NCBI RefSeq assembly: GCF_022352055.1
Contig: NZ_JAKRWM010000001.1
Coordinates: forward strand, 806,001-870,000
Source: Cohnella mopanensis
GTDB lineage: Bacteria; Bacillota; Bacilli; Paenibacillales; Paenibacillaceae
Reading direction: 5' to 3'
DNA: 64,000 bases
Shown here: positions 16,380 to 24,393 of the stretch, in pieces
Layout: every line of letters begins with the position of its first letter
Numbering within the stretch: position 1 is the first letter of the stretch
Position numbers and translations under genes: made by a program
Notes under the pieces: generated by a model
What the model saw: the letters and a program-made list of their open reading frames with translations, nothing else
The model's database searches: none
What the model was told of the DNA's origin: nothing

Positions 16380-18689
16380 TTACCAGCCGACGGTTACGAT
16401 CAATGCGGTCGGGTCGTTATGCTCCAGGTAAGCCGCCTGGTTATACACGTCGTCGTAGCAGAACCCGTAGGACAGGCCATCGATGCTGTGATCGTGCCAG
16501 AACTTCGAGTAGAAGTTGCTCGGCGCAGATTTGTAATAGTAGTTCGGGTCGGTCCAGTGAGTGGGATCGCCGTAGACGCCTCTGTTCAAAGCCGCGCAAT
16601 CCAGCGGATTGGAGGCAGCGCCGATGCCGAGTAGAACGTCCTGCGTCGTAGGCTTCGGTCCCGGCTTGTTCCACACTTGGTTCACATAACTATCGAAGTA
16701 GTTGCCGTACGGACCGCCCGCCTTGAATCCGCCCTTCGCGGGAGCGACGATCCGATATGGCGCCTGTACGAGTGTCTTGAACTCCGCAGGCACTTCGTTC
16801 TGATACGCGGCGAACAGCGCGTCGCGCGTCTCCGTCTCCCCGACCGTCCGGTCATAGCCGTCGGCACATATGAGTCGATGCGTAATCGGGAAGCCGAAGG
16901 CGTCGACGCGGGTTGTGTTGCCGTGGTACCCGCCGGCGTCGAGCGTGAATTCAATGAAATCCCAAATGATGTCGTTGTTCGGATCAGTCGGATTATTGAT
17001 GTCGGGACCGGCGTAGCCATCGTTGGACACTTTGATGAACATCGGCGATCCGATGCTCAGGAACATCCGACCCGACGAGATGGCCGGCGTCGAGACGATC
17101 TGCACGTCGCTCAGCTTGTGATAGATGTTCGCGTAGTTGTTGCCATTTTTCGTCAGATGTCCCGGCGCGTCGTTCAGCGCGGTCGACGTCGGAACGAGAT
17201 TGCCGTTAGCGTCCAGATAGCTGAGGCGGTTGTTGGAGTCGAGACCCAGCACCGCCCAATAGATTTGGTTGTCGGCGAAGTGACCTCTCGTCCCGTTCCG
17301 GATTTGGAAATCCATGACGCCGGTCCCGCTCGATATTTTGAACGTCGCGCTGGCGACGTCAGAGTCAGTCATGCCGGCTTTGACCGCGATCGCCTTGACC
17401 GTCGTCGTGGACGAGACATTAATCGGTCCCGTATACGTCGGAGAAGATGCCGTAGGCGTCGAACCGTTCATCGTGTACTTGATCGTCGCTCCTGCCGTTG
17501 TCGTAGCGAGGGTGACGTTTTGCGCCGTCGCGTACGTTCCGCCCGCTGGCGTGAACGTCGGCGTCGCGACTTTCGGTGTCGGCGTACCAGCCGTGAACTG
17601 GATCCAGTTCACATTGTATCCTCCCGTCGCGGCGAGCAACGTCAACGTCTGGGAGCCAGCGCTCAGGTTCAGAGTGCCAGTGACGGTCGCCCAGTTTTGC
17701 CAGCCTCCTGTGTTAGGCACCGACGCCGTATTCATGACGGTCGCACCGTTTTTCAGTTGAATCTGCCCACCTGCGTTGGGGCTCGCTACGCGGTATTGTA
17801 CGGTGTACGTACCTGCCGCGGATACGTTCACGTTATAGCTGAGCGTATCGCCGGTGTCAATCCAGCCGACGTTCAGACCTCCTTCCGAGCAAGCCTCAGT
17901 AGCAATACCGGACATGGCGTCGTAGCTTTCCGCCTCGATTTTGCCGGGGATGGCCTTGCCCGCGGGCGCATTGATCGTGTACGCGGCAGTCACGACTGGC
18001 GAATCCGCCAAGCCGGATTTAACCGCGATCGCTTTAATCGTGGTCGTCACAGACACATTGACAGCGCCCGTATACGTAGCCGACGCCGAAGTAGGTGTCG
18101 AGCCATCGGTTGTGTACTTGATCGCCGCCCCCGATGTCGCGCTCGCGATCGTCACGCTTTGGGATGTTGCGTACGTCCCCGCCGCGGGCGTAAAGGTCGG
18201 CGCAGAAGCTTGTCCGCCCGTCCCTCCTCCCTGCGACGTGATGTTGATCCAGTTCATGTTCCAGCCGTTCGTGACCGCGTAGACGCGCAGCGTCTGCAAG
18301 CCGGCCGTCAGGTTCACCGTCGCGGACGCCGTCTGCCAGTTTTGCCAGCCGCCCGTGTTGGGCACCGTTACGGTCGCCAGCGCGGCGCCGCCCTTCTGCA
18401 GTTGCAGCTGGGTTCCGGTGTACGGGCTGGACAGCCTGAACTCTACCGTGTACGCACCGGAAGTCGGTACGTTCACCGCGTAGTCCATCCAGTCACCGGC
18501 ATCCACGAACGCCACGTTCAAGCCGCCCTCCGAGCAGGGCTCCGTTTGGATGCCGCTCATCGCCGCGTAATTTTCCGCCTCGATTTTCCCCGGATCTCCG
18601 GGCGCCGCCTCGGCCGGCGGAGATGCGGCGAACCATCCCGACAATAGGAACAGCGCCAATATCAAGTGAAAACTTCTTTTTAAGATCAT
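16380..18689 (-). CDS. secreted CBM6-containing GH64 beta-1,3-glucanase
   Basis: About 769 aa. Layout: signal peptide (ILKRSFHLILALFLLSGWFA); CBM6 about 30-150; CHB_HEX about 160-240; second CBM6 about 250-370 (YDAMSG, WIDTGDTLSYN); second CHB_HEX about 375-450; catalytic domain about 455-769. The latter, with FQIRNGT, DNQIYWAVLG, DFIEFTLD, YGFCYDDVYNQ and a C-terminal TVGW, matches the thaumatin-like GH64 family that releases laminaripentaose from beta-1,3-glucan. The first ATG of the frame (18698) sits only one or two bases after GAAGGG; the ATG at 18689 has better spacing and is preferred. It is first in the direction of transcription of the three glucanases. Confidence 0.9.
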   Translation of the reverse strand: MILKRSFHLILALFLLSGWFAASPPAEAAPGDPGKIEAENYAAMSGIQTEPCSEGGLNVAFVDAGDWMDYAVNVPTSGAYTVEFRLSSPYTGTQLQLQKGGAALATVTVPNTGGWQNWQTASATVNLTAGLQTLRVYAVTNGWNMNWINITSQGGGTGGQASAPTFTPAAGTYATSQSVTIASATSGAAIKYTTDGSTPTSASATYTGAVNVSVTTTIKAIAVKSGLADSPVVTAAYTINAPAGKAIPGKIEAESYDAMSGIATEACSEGGLNVGWIDTGDTLSYNVNVSAAGTYTVQYRVASPNAGGQIQLKNGATVMNTASVPNTGGWQNWATVTGTLNLSAGSQTLTLLAATGGYNVNWIQFTAGTPTPKVATPTFTPAGGTYATAQNVTLATTTAGATIKYTMNGSTPTASSPTYTGPINVSSTTTVKAIAVKAGMTDSDVASATFKISSGTGVMDFQIRNGTRGHFADNQIYWAVLGLDSNNRLSYLDANGNLVPTSTALNDAPGHLTKNGNNYANIYHKLSDVQIVSTPAISSGRMFLSIGSPMFIKVSNDGYAGPDINNPTDPNNDIIWDFIEFTLDAGGYHGNTTRVDAFGFPITHRLICADGYDRTVGETETRDALFAAYQNEVPAEFKTLVQAPYRIVAPAKGGFKAGGPYGNYFDSYVNQVWNKPGPKPTTQDVLLGIGAASNPLDCAALNRGVYGDPTHWTDPNYYYKSAPSNFYSKFWHDHSIDGLSYGFCYDDVYNQAAYLEHNDPTALIVTVGW

Positions 18690-18817
18690 CCTCATCATTC
18701 CCTTCGCTTTTGCCCAAAGCGGGGAACTACCAACGCGAAGTCGTCTCGTTCCCGCCGTTGAGCGGAATCCATACTGACGCTTGCCGATTGTTTACGTTAT
18801 TCTCCTCCGGTCTGTTA

Positions 18818-18833
18818 GGTAATCGCTTACATT
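18818..18833 (-). promoter_or_regulatory. candidate catabolite-responsive element (cre)
   Basis: Minus strand ATGTAAGCGATTACC agrees with WTGNAANCGNWNNCW at all but the last position. Located about 130 bases upstream of the GH64 start. CcpA control of a beta-glucanase is expected in Bacilli; not proved here. Confidence 0.5.
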
Positions 18834-18997
18834 TTGCCGGAACGTCCAGCCGCAATCATTGGCATCCTCCCCTTTCAACTGTATTTAATTGCTAATTCCA
18901 ACCTAATGCTGGAAGTTAAAAAAATCTAGTACCTATTTTTCGGGTGTAGTTGCGTAATTTCGGATTTCATAGATTCATAGTATGACAATCCCATCCA

Positions 18998-19052
18998 ATA
19001 AAAAGAAACAGCGGCGATCTCAGACTGAAAAATAAAGTCTGTGATTGCGCTG
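18998..19052 (-). terminator. terminator of the importer operon
   Basis: Extended stem CAGCG...AGACT with AGTCT...CGCTG around an AT-rich loop, followed by TTTCTTTTTAT on the minus strand. It ends the operon that finishes with the HlyD-like gene. Confidence 0.85.
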
Positions 19053-19106
19053 TTTTCATTCAACGTTCCGCTTCCTCATTTTCATTGACATGTTATTCCA
19101 TGATGT

Positions 19107-20234
19107 CTACATGCGAATCTTGTTGCCCTCCTGTAAGGGTTCACTGCTCTCTATAATGATAGATTCCTGGTCAAACAGTCCGCCGGTGACGGCAGATTGC
19201 GACGTATTGGCATCATCAACCGTGATATAAACTTTACGAACATAAAAGGCATTGCCGAGCGGCCCGTCCTTTTGCTCAATGCCAAATACATATTTCTTGC
19301 CACCTTCATCATGAATGGCCGTATTAGGTACGAGCAATACATCTTCCAGCGTTTGGGTCAGATCAACTTGGGCTGCTTCACCTTCCTTAGCAGCAGGGTC
19401 TTGAATGGAGAGAATAAGCTTCTTCATGGGAACCGTGGAATTCCCCGTCGCACTATCCCCGATATCTGAATTCACAGGATCATCATCCTGAATTCTCTCG
19501 ATCTGCCCCTTCACTTGTCTTGTTTCCTTGCCATTCACTTGCACATCCAGTTCATCTCCGGCCTTGAGCAGGGTAACTGCCAGAACTGGCAATGATAGCT
19601 CTAACATCAAGCCCAGATTTCGATTAGAAATCATCACATCCGGTCCGCTGGAAGGAAAACCTTCCATTGCATTAACTTTGGTTATTATTCCCGCAAAGGG
19701 GGCAACCAGCTTCGAATTCTCTTTTAGACTGATCTGCAGTTTCTGAATGCGCCGCTGCTGGGTCTCGATATCAATCTCATGACTTTTATAGGCGGTTGTT
19801 GCGTCATGGATTGTTTTTTCATCCCCGCCTTGCATGGCCTCCATTAAGGCATATTGCAAACTGCCCGTGGACAGCTTTAATTTGGCGAGACTTCCTTGTT
19901 CATCCTGAATCTGCTGTTTTATGTCCTTGCTGTCATAAGTGATCAGCGTCTGTCCTTTTTGCACCACATCGCCTTTCTTGACCGCCACCGTCTTCACTTT
20001 CCAGCCAGAGGTACTGTTTAGTTCAGCCTCCGCTTTCCATTTCAGAACGCCGGTGCTCTGAAATTCGTGACTCAGCACGCCACGGCTCACCGTGAGAAGC
20101 GCTACCTTCGGCAAAGTTAACGACATTAACGTATTGCTCAACAAGGTGAATAAGATCACTAGCCCGAGAAACACGCCTGCGATTACAGCGATTGTTTTCT
20201 TGCGCCCTGCATGTTGCACTTCCAATGTAATCAC
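19107..20234 (-). CDS. HlyD/RND-type periplasmic adaptor (membrane fusion) protein
   Basis: 375 aa with one N-terminal membrane anchor (KTIAVIAGVFLGLVILFTLL), lipoyl/barrel halves (GWKVKTVAVKKGDVVQKGQTLITYDSKD; SKLVAPFAGIITKVNA) around a coiled-coil region (residues about 105-170), and beta-domains after that. This is the membrane fusion fold of efflux systems (YknX-like in Firmicutes). Oddly it is the last gene of a sugar-importer operon, 12 bases after the second permease, with no export ATPase or MacB-type permease in the window. GTG start at 20234 with a weak SD; a TTG a few codons in is an alternative. Its partner cannot be named. Confidence 0.85.
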   Translation of the reverse strand: MITLEVQHAGRKKTIAVIAGVFLGLVILFTLLSNTLMSLTLPKVALLTVSRGVLSHEFQSTGVLKWKAEAELNSTSGWKVKTVAVKKGDVVQKGQTLITYDSKDIKQQIQDEQGSLAKLKLSTGSLQYALMEAMQGGDEKTIHDATTAYKSHEIDIETQQRRIQKLQISLKENSKLVAPFAGIITKVNAMEGFPSSGPDVMISNRNLGLMLELSLPVLAVTLLKAGDELDVQVNGKETRQVKGQIERIQDDDPVNSDIGDSATGNSTVPMKKLILSIQDPAAKEGEAAQVDLTQTLEDVLLVPNTAIHDEGGKKYVFGIEQKDGPLGNAFYVRKVYITVDDANTSQSAVTGGLFDQESIIIESSEPLQEGNKIRM

Positions 20235-20246
20235 CCCGTGAATGAA

Positions 20247-21125
20247 CTACCCTTTAATGCCCGATAATTGAATACCTTCAATAAAATACGACTCCGCATA
20301 TAAGAACAGCAATACCATGGGAGCCATATACAACGCCGATGCAGCGAACGCCACGCCGCGGGCCCCCTCATTAATTCGTGACAAGTATAAGGACAACGGC
20401 TGTTTGAAGGCATCCTCTAAAAAGATAAGCGGCTGCTCCACCATGTTCCAGTTATCCACGAACAGCAGTACCGTCAAAGCCGCCATGCCCGGCTTGATAA
20501 GCGGAAGCATGATCGAGTAGAAAATCCTTAACTGTCCGGCCCCGTCCATTTTGGCTGCCTCAAGGTAAGAATACGGAATATGCAGCATGAACTGCCTCAA
20601 CATAAACACACCGAACGCACTGAATATTCCCGGCAAAATAATCGCAGCAGTGCTGTTCATCAGCCCAAGCTTGTCCGCAATAATGTAATTGGGGACAAGC
20701 GTCACCTGAAACGGCATCAGCATCGTCATTAAGTATACGACGAACAGCTTCTCCCTTCCCCAGAAGCGGAGCTTGGCAAAGGCATAGGCTGCCAGTGAAG
20801 CTGCAACTACCTGACCGATGATGATCGGCAGCACCATAAAGACAGAATTCCAGAACATATGCAGGAAGAGCGGTTTATGCACCAGCACTTCCCCATATTG
20901 GCTCAAAGAAACCCAGTCCGGAATCAGCTTCAAGTTAATAAAACCGTTCTTCTCCCCTGCTGCAACGTTGATCATTTTCCCAATAAGATGATAATTATAG
21001 TCAATTTCGCTCTCCGTCATTAAAGAGTTCGAGAATGTGACTAGGATCGGAAACAGCATGGCCAACGCGAAGATACTCATCACTACCGTCAACGCTACTT
21101 TGCGAAACAAAACCATTATGCCCAC
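20247..21125 (-). CDS. carbohydrate ABC transporter permease (MalG type)
   Basis: 292-aa inner-membrane permease with six predicted helices and the EAA-loop sequence SYLEAAKMDGAGQLRIFYSIMLPLIKP. Belongs to the CUT1 class. It extends to SGIKG at the C-terminus as usual. GTG start with AAGGAAGG; an ATG three codons later is possible. It lies nine bases from the first permease and twelve from the HlyD gene. An additional N-terminal periplasmic segment after the first helix (residues about 35-75) is longer than in MalG homologues. The importing ATPase is not encoded here and would be a shared MsmX-type protein. Confidence 0.9.
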   Translation of the reverse strand: MGIMVLFRKVALTVVMSIFALAMLFPILVTFSNSLMTESEIDYNYHLIGKMINVAAGEKNGFINLKLIPDWVSLSQYGEVLVHKPLFLHMFWNSVFMVLPIIIGQVVAASLAAYAFAKLRFWGREKLFVVYLMTMLMPFQVTLVPNYIIADKLGLMNSTAAIILPGIFSAFGVFMLRQFMLHIPYSYLEAAKMDGAGQLRIFYSIMLPLIKPGMAALTVLLFVDNWNMVEQPLIFLEDAFKQPLSLYLSRINEGARGVAFAASALYMAPMVLLFLYAESYFIEGIQLSGIKG

Positions 21126-21134
21126 GGTCCTTCC

Positions 21135-22010
21135 TTATTCCATAAAGCTCCGGAAGCGGCGTTCCATCATCAGCATGACGCTTACGAAGAGGAGGATACC
21201 GGCTACCATGAGCGTAGCTGCCGCCGTCAGCTTTTGCACATTCAGTGACATGAACATGTTGTTCATATAATGCTGAAGCATATAAATGCGATCATGCGGA
21301 TAATCGCCAGCAATCAGATACGTCTCCCGGAACACTTTGAAGGAGTTAATGATCGACATCAGGACCACAAAGAACATCGTTGGCGTCAAATAGACCCATG
21401 TAATATGCAGCCACTTATGCAGCCCGCTTGCACCTTCTATATCCGCAGTCTCATAGTAATCCTTCGGAATACTTTGCAGGCCTGCGAGAAATAAAATAAT
21501 GTTGTAGCCGATGTTCTTCCATATATACACCACCGCCAATACCACCATGGACCACTCCGACTTCATCCAATCCATCCGTCCCATATGCAAATGCTCCAAC
21601 AACACGTTCAGGGTTCCATTCCAATCGAACAGGATTTGCCACATCATCACGATCGAGGCTACCGGAACCACCAGCGGCAGTACAAAAGCAGTCTGGAGCC
21701 AGTTCCGAATAAACAATCGCCGATTGAGCAAATGCGCAAAGCATAGGGACAGCGCAATAAGGAGCGGAACGCTTACTCCCGTAAAGAGCAGCGTATTGGC
21801 GGCCGCCTTGCGGAACGAGCCACTGGAAAGAACAGCCTGATAGTTGTCGAGGCCTACAAACGTACCGTCGATGGTATTGTCCTGGAAGGAGTAGATCAGC
21901 CCCGTGGCGAACGGAATGAGATAAAATACGGAAAATCCGATCAAGCTAGGTGCGAGGAAAAGTACCGCAGCCATCCAATCTTTGCGTAACAGCCTGATTC
22001 CGCTACTCAT
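21135..22010 (-). CDS. carbohydrate ABC transporter permease (MalF type)
   Basis: 291-aa permease with six helices and EAA loop YYETADIEGASGLHKWLHITWVYLTP. N-terminus KDWMAAVLFLAPSLIGFSVFYLIPF is typical of CUT1 sugar permeases. The ATG overlaps the end of the solute-binding gene by eight bases, indicating translational coupling. Together with the next permease it forms the membrane channel for the lipoprotein-captured sugar. Confidence 0.9.
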   Translation of the reverse strand: MSSGIRLLRKDWMAAVLFLAPSLIGFSVFYLIPFATGLIYSFQDNTIDGTFVGLDNYQAVLSSGSFRKAAANTLLFTGVSVPLLIALSLCFAHLLNRRLFIRNWLQTAFVLPLVVPVASIVMMWQILFDWNGTLNVLLEHLHMGRMDWMKSEWSMVVLAVVYIWKNIGYNIILFLAGLQSIPKDYYETADIEGASGLHKWLHITWVYLTPTMFFVVLMSIINSFKVFRETYLIAGDYPHDRIYMLQHYMNNMFMSLNVQKLTAAATLMVAGILLFVSVMLMMERRFRSFME

Positions 22011-23433
22011 TCAAATAGGTAGTTACTCTGTTCTGAATGAGCTTGGCGACTTCGTCGGCCGACTTCTGACCGGTGAAAAAAGCCTGTGCCTCTGCCGTGA
22101 TGATCTCGTCAATCTTGGAGGGCTTGAATTGCAGCGGGTACGTCGCCCCTTTCAGGAATTTGTCCAAATCATCAATATCCTGCTGTGTGATTTTAAAGCT
22201 CTTGCCTTTCAACGGCCCGATCGGTTGATCAGACAAGATGGAGCCCTTTTGAACCAGCGCTTGCGCTTTTTTCGCATAAGAGGCTTTATTCAGCGGAAAT
22301 CCGGTACCGTCGGGTTTACTCTGCATTTCATCCGAAAGCAAAAACTTCATAAAATCCCACGCCTCGGCTTTGACTGCCGAACGCTCGTTCAGCCCAATCG
22401 TCTGATAGGTTCGGAAGGAACCGCCCGGATGCTGCGGATCGGCATTTGGACTCGAATAAAGCTTCGAGGTAAAGGCATTGCCGCCGGGAATGAATTCACT
22501 CATCCGCAACTCCCGGATATAATCCGTTGGCGAGTTGATCTGGACGGTGTTGAACAACGGGAAGCGTGCTTCTGTACCGACTACTTTTTTATCGAACAAC
22601 GTTTTTACCTGTTGAAGCAGGTTGGTAAAGTCGCCGGATACAAAATTGGCGGTTCCCTGCTCCTGATTGACGAAGGTTGAAAATCTTTCATTCACAAATT
22701 GCGCGGTCATATACTCCGGAATGCTTCTGCCCAAAGCATACTGGTGGTCCTTGTCGGCTCCTTTAGTCATAGCCTGGGCTGTCGTGATGAACTGCTCCCA
22801 GTTCCACTTGCTGTCATCGAATGTCACGCCACTCTTCTGAATCGCATCTTCATTGCCCAACAGACCATAGATAAAGAATCCGATTGGCAAGCCATACATT
22901 CCACCGTTAACCTTCATACCTTCCAGAATGTTAGTGAAATACTGTTCTTCTATAAAATCAGGGTCATGTTCCATGATGTCGCCAAGATTGGACAGCATCT
23001 TTCGCTTCACATAGTCGCCGGACGGTAACTGATCCATCTCGATTAAATCGGGCCCTTGTCCCGAGAGCATCGCCGTGCCCGTTGTTTTCACGAATTTCTC
23101 CAAGTTCTCTAACAAATGCGCATCATCCGTCTCAACCGATCTCAGATCAATCGTAATGTTAGGGTGCTTGGCTTCATATTTTTTCTTAGCTTCTTTAAAG
23201 TAATCGTTCGGGAAAAAGGTAGAGAACACCACGGTTTTCTTCTCCGTATCGGAGGGGGCGCCCAAGCCTCCAGGCTGACCTGATGAGGACGCCGATTGAT
23301 CCGTTGGCTGCTGGCCCGTCTTCACTTCACCGGCGCCGCCGGCGCTCCCCTTAGGATTTCCAGTACCAGCACTGCAAGCAGAAATGGTTAATACGAACAT
23401 CGCTGCCAATATCATCAGCATGACTTTTTTCAT
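22003..23433 (-). CDS. ABC transporter extracellular solute-binding lipoprotein
   Basis: About 476 aa, ATG of MKKVMLMIL chosen because GGAAGGAAG lies eight bases upstream; a longer frame starting at 23475 has no SD. Signal peptide with lipobox LTISAC, then a Gly/Ser linker and a family-1 sugar-binding fold (VVFSTFFPNDYFKEAKKKYEAKHPNI, GQGPDLIEMDQL, NGGMYGLPIGF). It captures an oligosaccharide at the cell surface. Ligand unknown; the neighbouring beta-glucanase island suggests a beta-glucan oligomer as one possibility. First gene of a four-gene transport operon, following a terminator. Confidence 0.9.
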   Translation of the reverse strand: MKKVMLMILAAMFVLTISACSAGTGNPKGSAGGAGEVKTGQQPTDQSASSSGQPGGLGAPSDTEKKTVVFSTFFPNDYFKEAKKKYEAKHPNITIDLRSVETDDAHLLENLEKFVKTTGTAMLSGQGPDLIEMDQLPSGDYVKRKMLSNLGDIMEHDPDFIEEQYFTNILEGMKVNGGMYGLPIGFFIYGLLGNEDAIQKSGVTFDDSKWNWEQFITTAQAMTKGADKDHQYALGRSIPEYMTAQFVNERFSTFVNQEQGTANFVSGDFTNLLQQVKTLFDKKVVGTEARFPLFNTVQINSPTDYIRELRMSEFIPGGNAFTSKLYSSPNADPQHPGGSFRTYQTIGLNERSAVKAEAWDFMKFLLSDEMQSKPDGTGFPLNKASYAKKAQALVQKGSILSDQPIGPLKGKSFKITQQDIDDLDKFLKGATYPLQFKPSKIDEIITAEAQAFFTGQKSADEVAKLIQNRVTTYLNE

Positions 23434-23574
23434 AACGTAATCTTCCTTCCGGTTCTTTGATAGTCTTCTTGGCACCCCTTTGTCGGGTACTTTAACAGTA
23501 TAGAGAGCGGATATATCATAAGTGAGATAGAGTTATATAGAAGTTGTAAAGTTTGAAGTGCGGGTGGTAGCACG

Positions 23575-23620
23575 CAAAAAAAGGCTGATTCCAAGCCACA
23601 TTCATGACTTTGAACCAACC
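23575..23620 (-). terminator. terminator between the two-component and importer operons
   Basis: GGTTGGTTC pairs with GGAATCAGCC (two G-U pairs) and is followed on the minus strand by seven Ts. It separates the lipoprotein gene from the solute-binding gene, so the importer needs its own promoter between about 23440 and 23570. Confidence 0.8.
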
Positions 23621-23646
23621 TTCTATATAGATTAAGTTTAATCCCT

Positions 23647-24393
23647 CTACCGTTTGGAATTATAACTTAGCAGCGCCATGACATCCTTGCTGAAGCCTAC
23701 GACTTCATTACTGCTGAACTTAACCACGACACAATACTTCAGGGTCTTGTTATCCTTACTCGAATAATACAGTTCCACATTGGAACCCCAACGGGTCATA
23801 TCGAGTTGCGGGGTTAACTCAGTCAACGGATAGCTTCCATGTTCTTCTACAAAACGATCGGCAAGATCAAATACCTTTTCTTCCGAATAGCGCGGCATAG
23901 CTCTGCTTTCCCGGTAGGAACGCAAAATCTTCAACACGTCGCCATCCTTGGCATTTAATACAATATCATAAGACTCCTCAGGAACCTCCGAAGACGTCAA
24001 TGTCACATAATACAGTCCGCCGGTAATAGCTTGGATATCACTGGTGAATTGCATTCTTTGCTGGGACTTGCTTTCCACGACCACCGGCCCGGCTTCCTGA
24101 CTGGTCTCTTTCAGTAGCTCCTTGAGCTTGTTCTGATCGACAGCCATAATCTCGAACTGCGCATGATCCAGGGCCAGCTTTTTGTTCAAAAATTTGTCCA
24201 CCGCCTGTACGCTCAGTGTCTTCACCGCATCCTGGGACAGGACCCCTTCGTACTCGATCTCACTGTTCTTATGCTCCTGCACGATTTTTTTGATCATCAC
24301 GGTATCCTTGGGAATACTGTTGAACCAGCCTTGGCATCCTGTCACCAGCACCAGTGTAGCCGAGTACAGCAAAAGCATCATATATTTTCTCAT
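23647..24393 (-). CDS. lipoprotein of unknown function
   Basis: 248 aa with lipoprotein signal MRKYMMLLLYSATLVLVTGC. The mature part is mixed alpha/beta: IEYEGVLSQDAVKTLSVQAV, GLYYVTLTSSEVPEESYDIV, RYSEEKVFDLADRFVEEHG, LKYCVVVKFSSNEVVGF. No family recognised. Its ATG overlaps the histidine kinase stop by four bases (ATGA), so it is coupled to the kinase and may be an accessory sensor or signal-modulating subunit at the membrane surface; that is inference from operon structure. Confidence 0.75.
   Translation of the reverse strand: MRKYMMLLLYSATLVLVTGCQGWFNSIPKDTVMIKKIVQEHKNSEIEYEGVLSQDAVKTLSVQAVDKFLNKKLALDHAQFEIMAVDQNKLKELLKETSQEAGPVVVESKSQQRMQFTSDIQAITGGLYYVTLTSSEVPEESYDIVLNAKDGDVLKILRSYRESRAMPRYSEEKVFDLADRFVEEHGSYPLTELTPQLDMTRWGSNVELYYSSKDNKTLKYCVVVKFSSNEVVGFSKDVMALLSYNSKR

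Larger units (their letters stand above)
18690..19106. other. intergenic region between the GH64 gene and the importer operon
   Basis: About 417 bases. It contains the GH64 promoter side with a candidate cre site (18818-18833), an AT-rich stretch at 18890-19000, and the terminator of the HlyD-like gene (18998-19052). No gene recognised. Confidence 0.6.

Noticed and set aside
16677-18647. 656-codon open frame on the plus strand
   Set aside because: It is antisense to the GH64 gene in GC-rich DNA; the product is an Arg-rich shadow and has no SD or recognisable domain.
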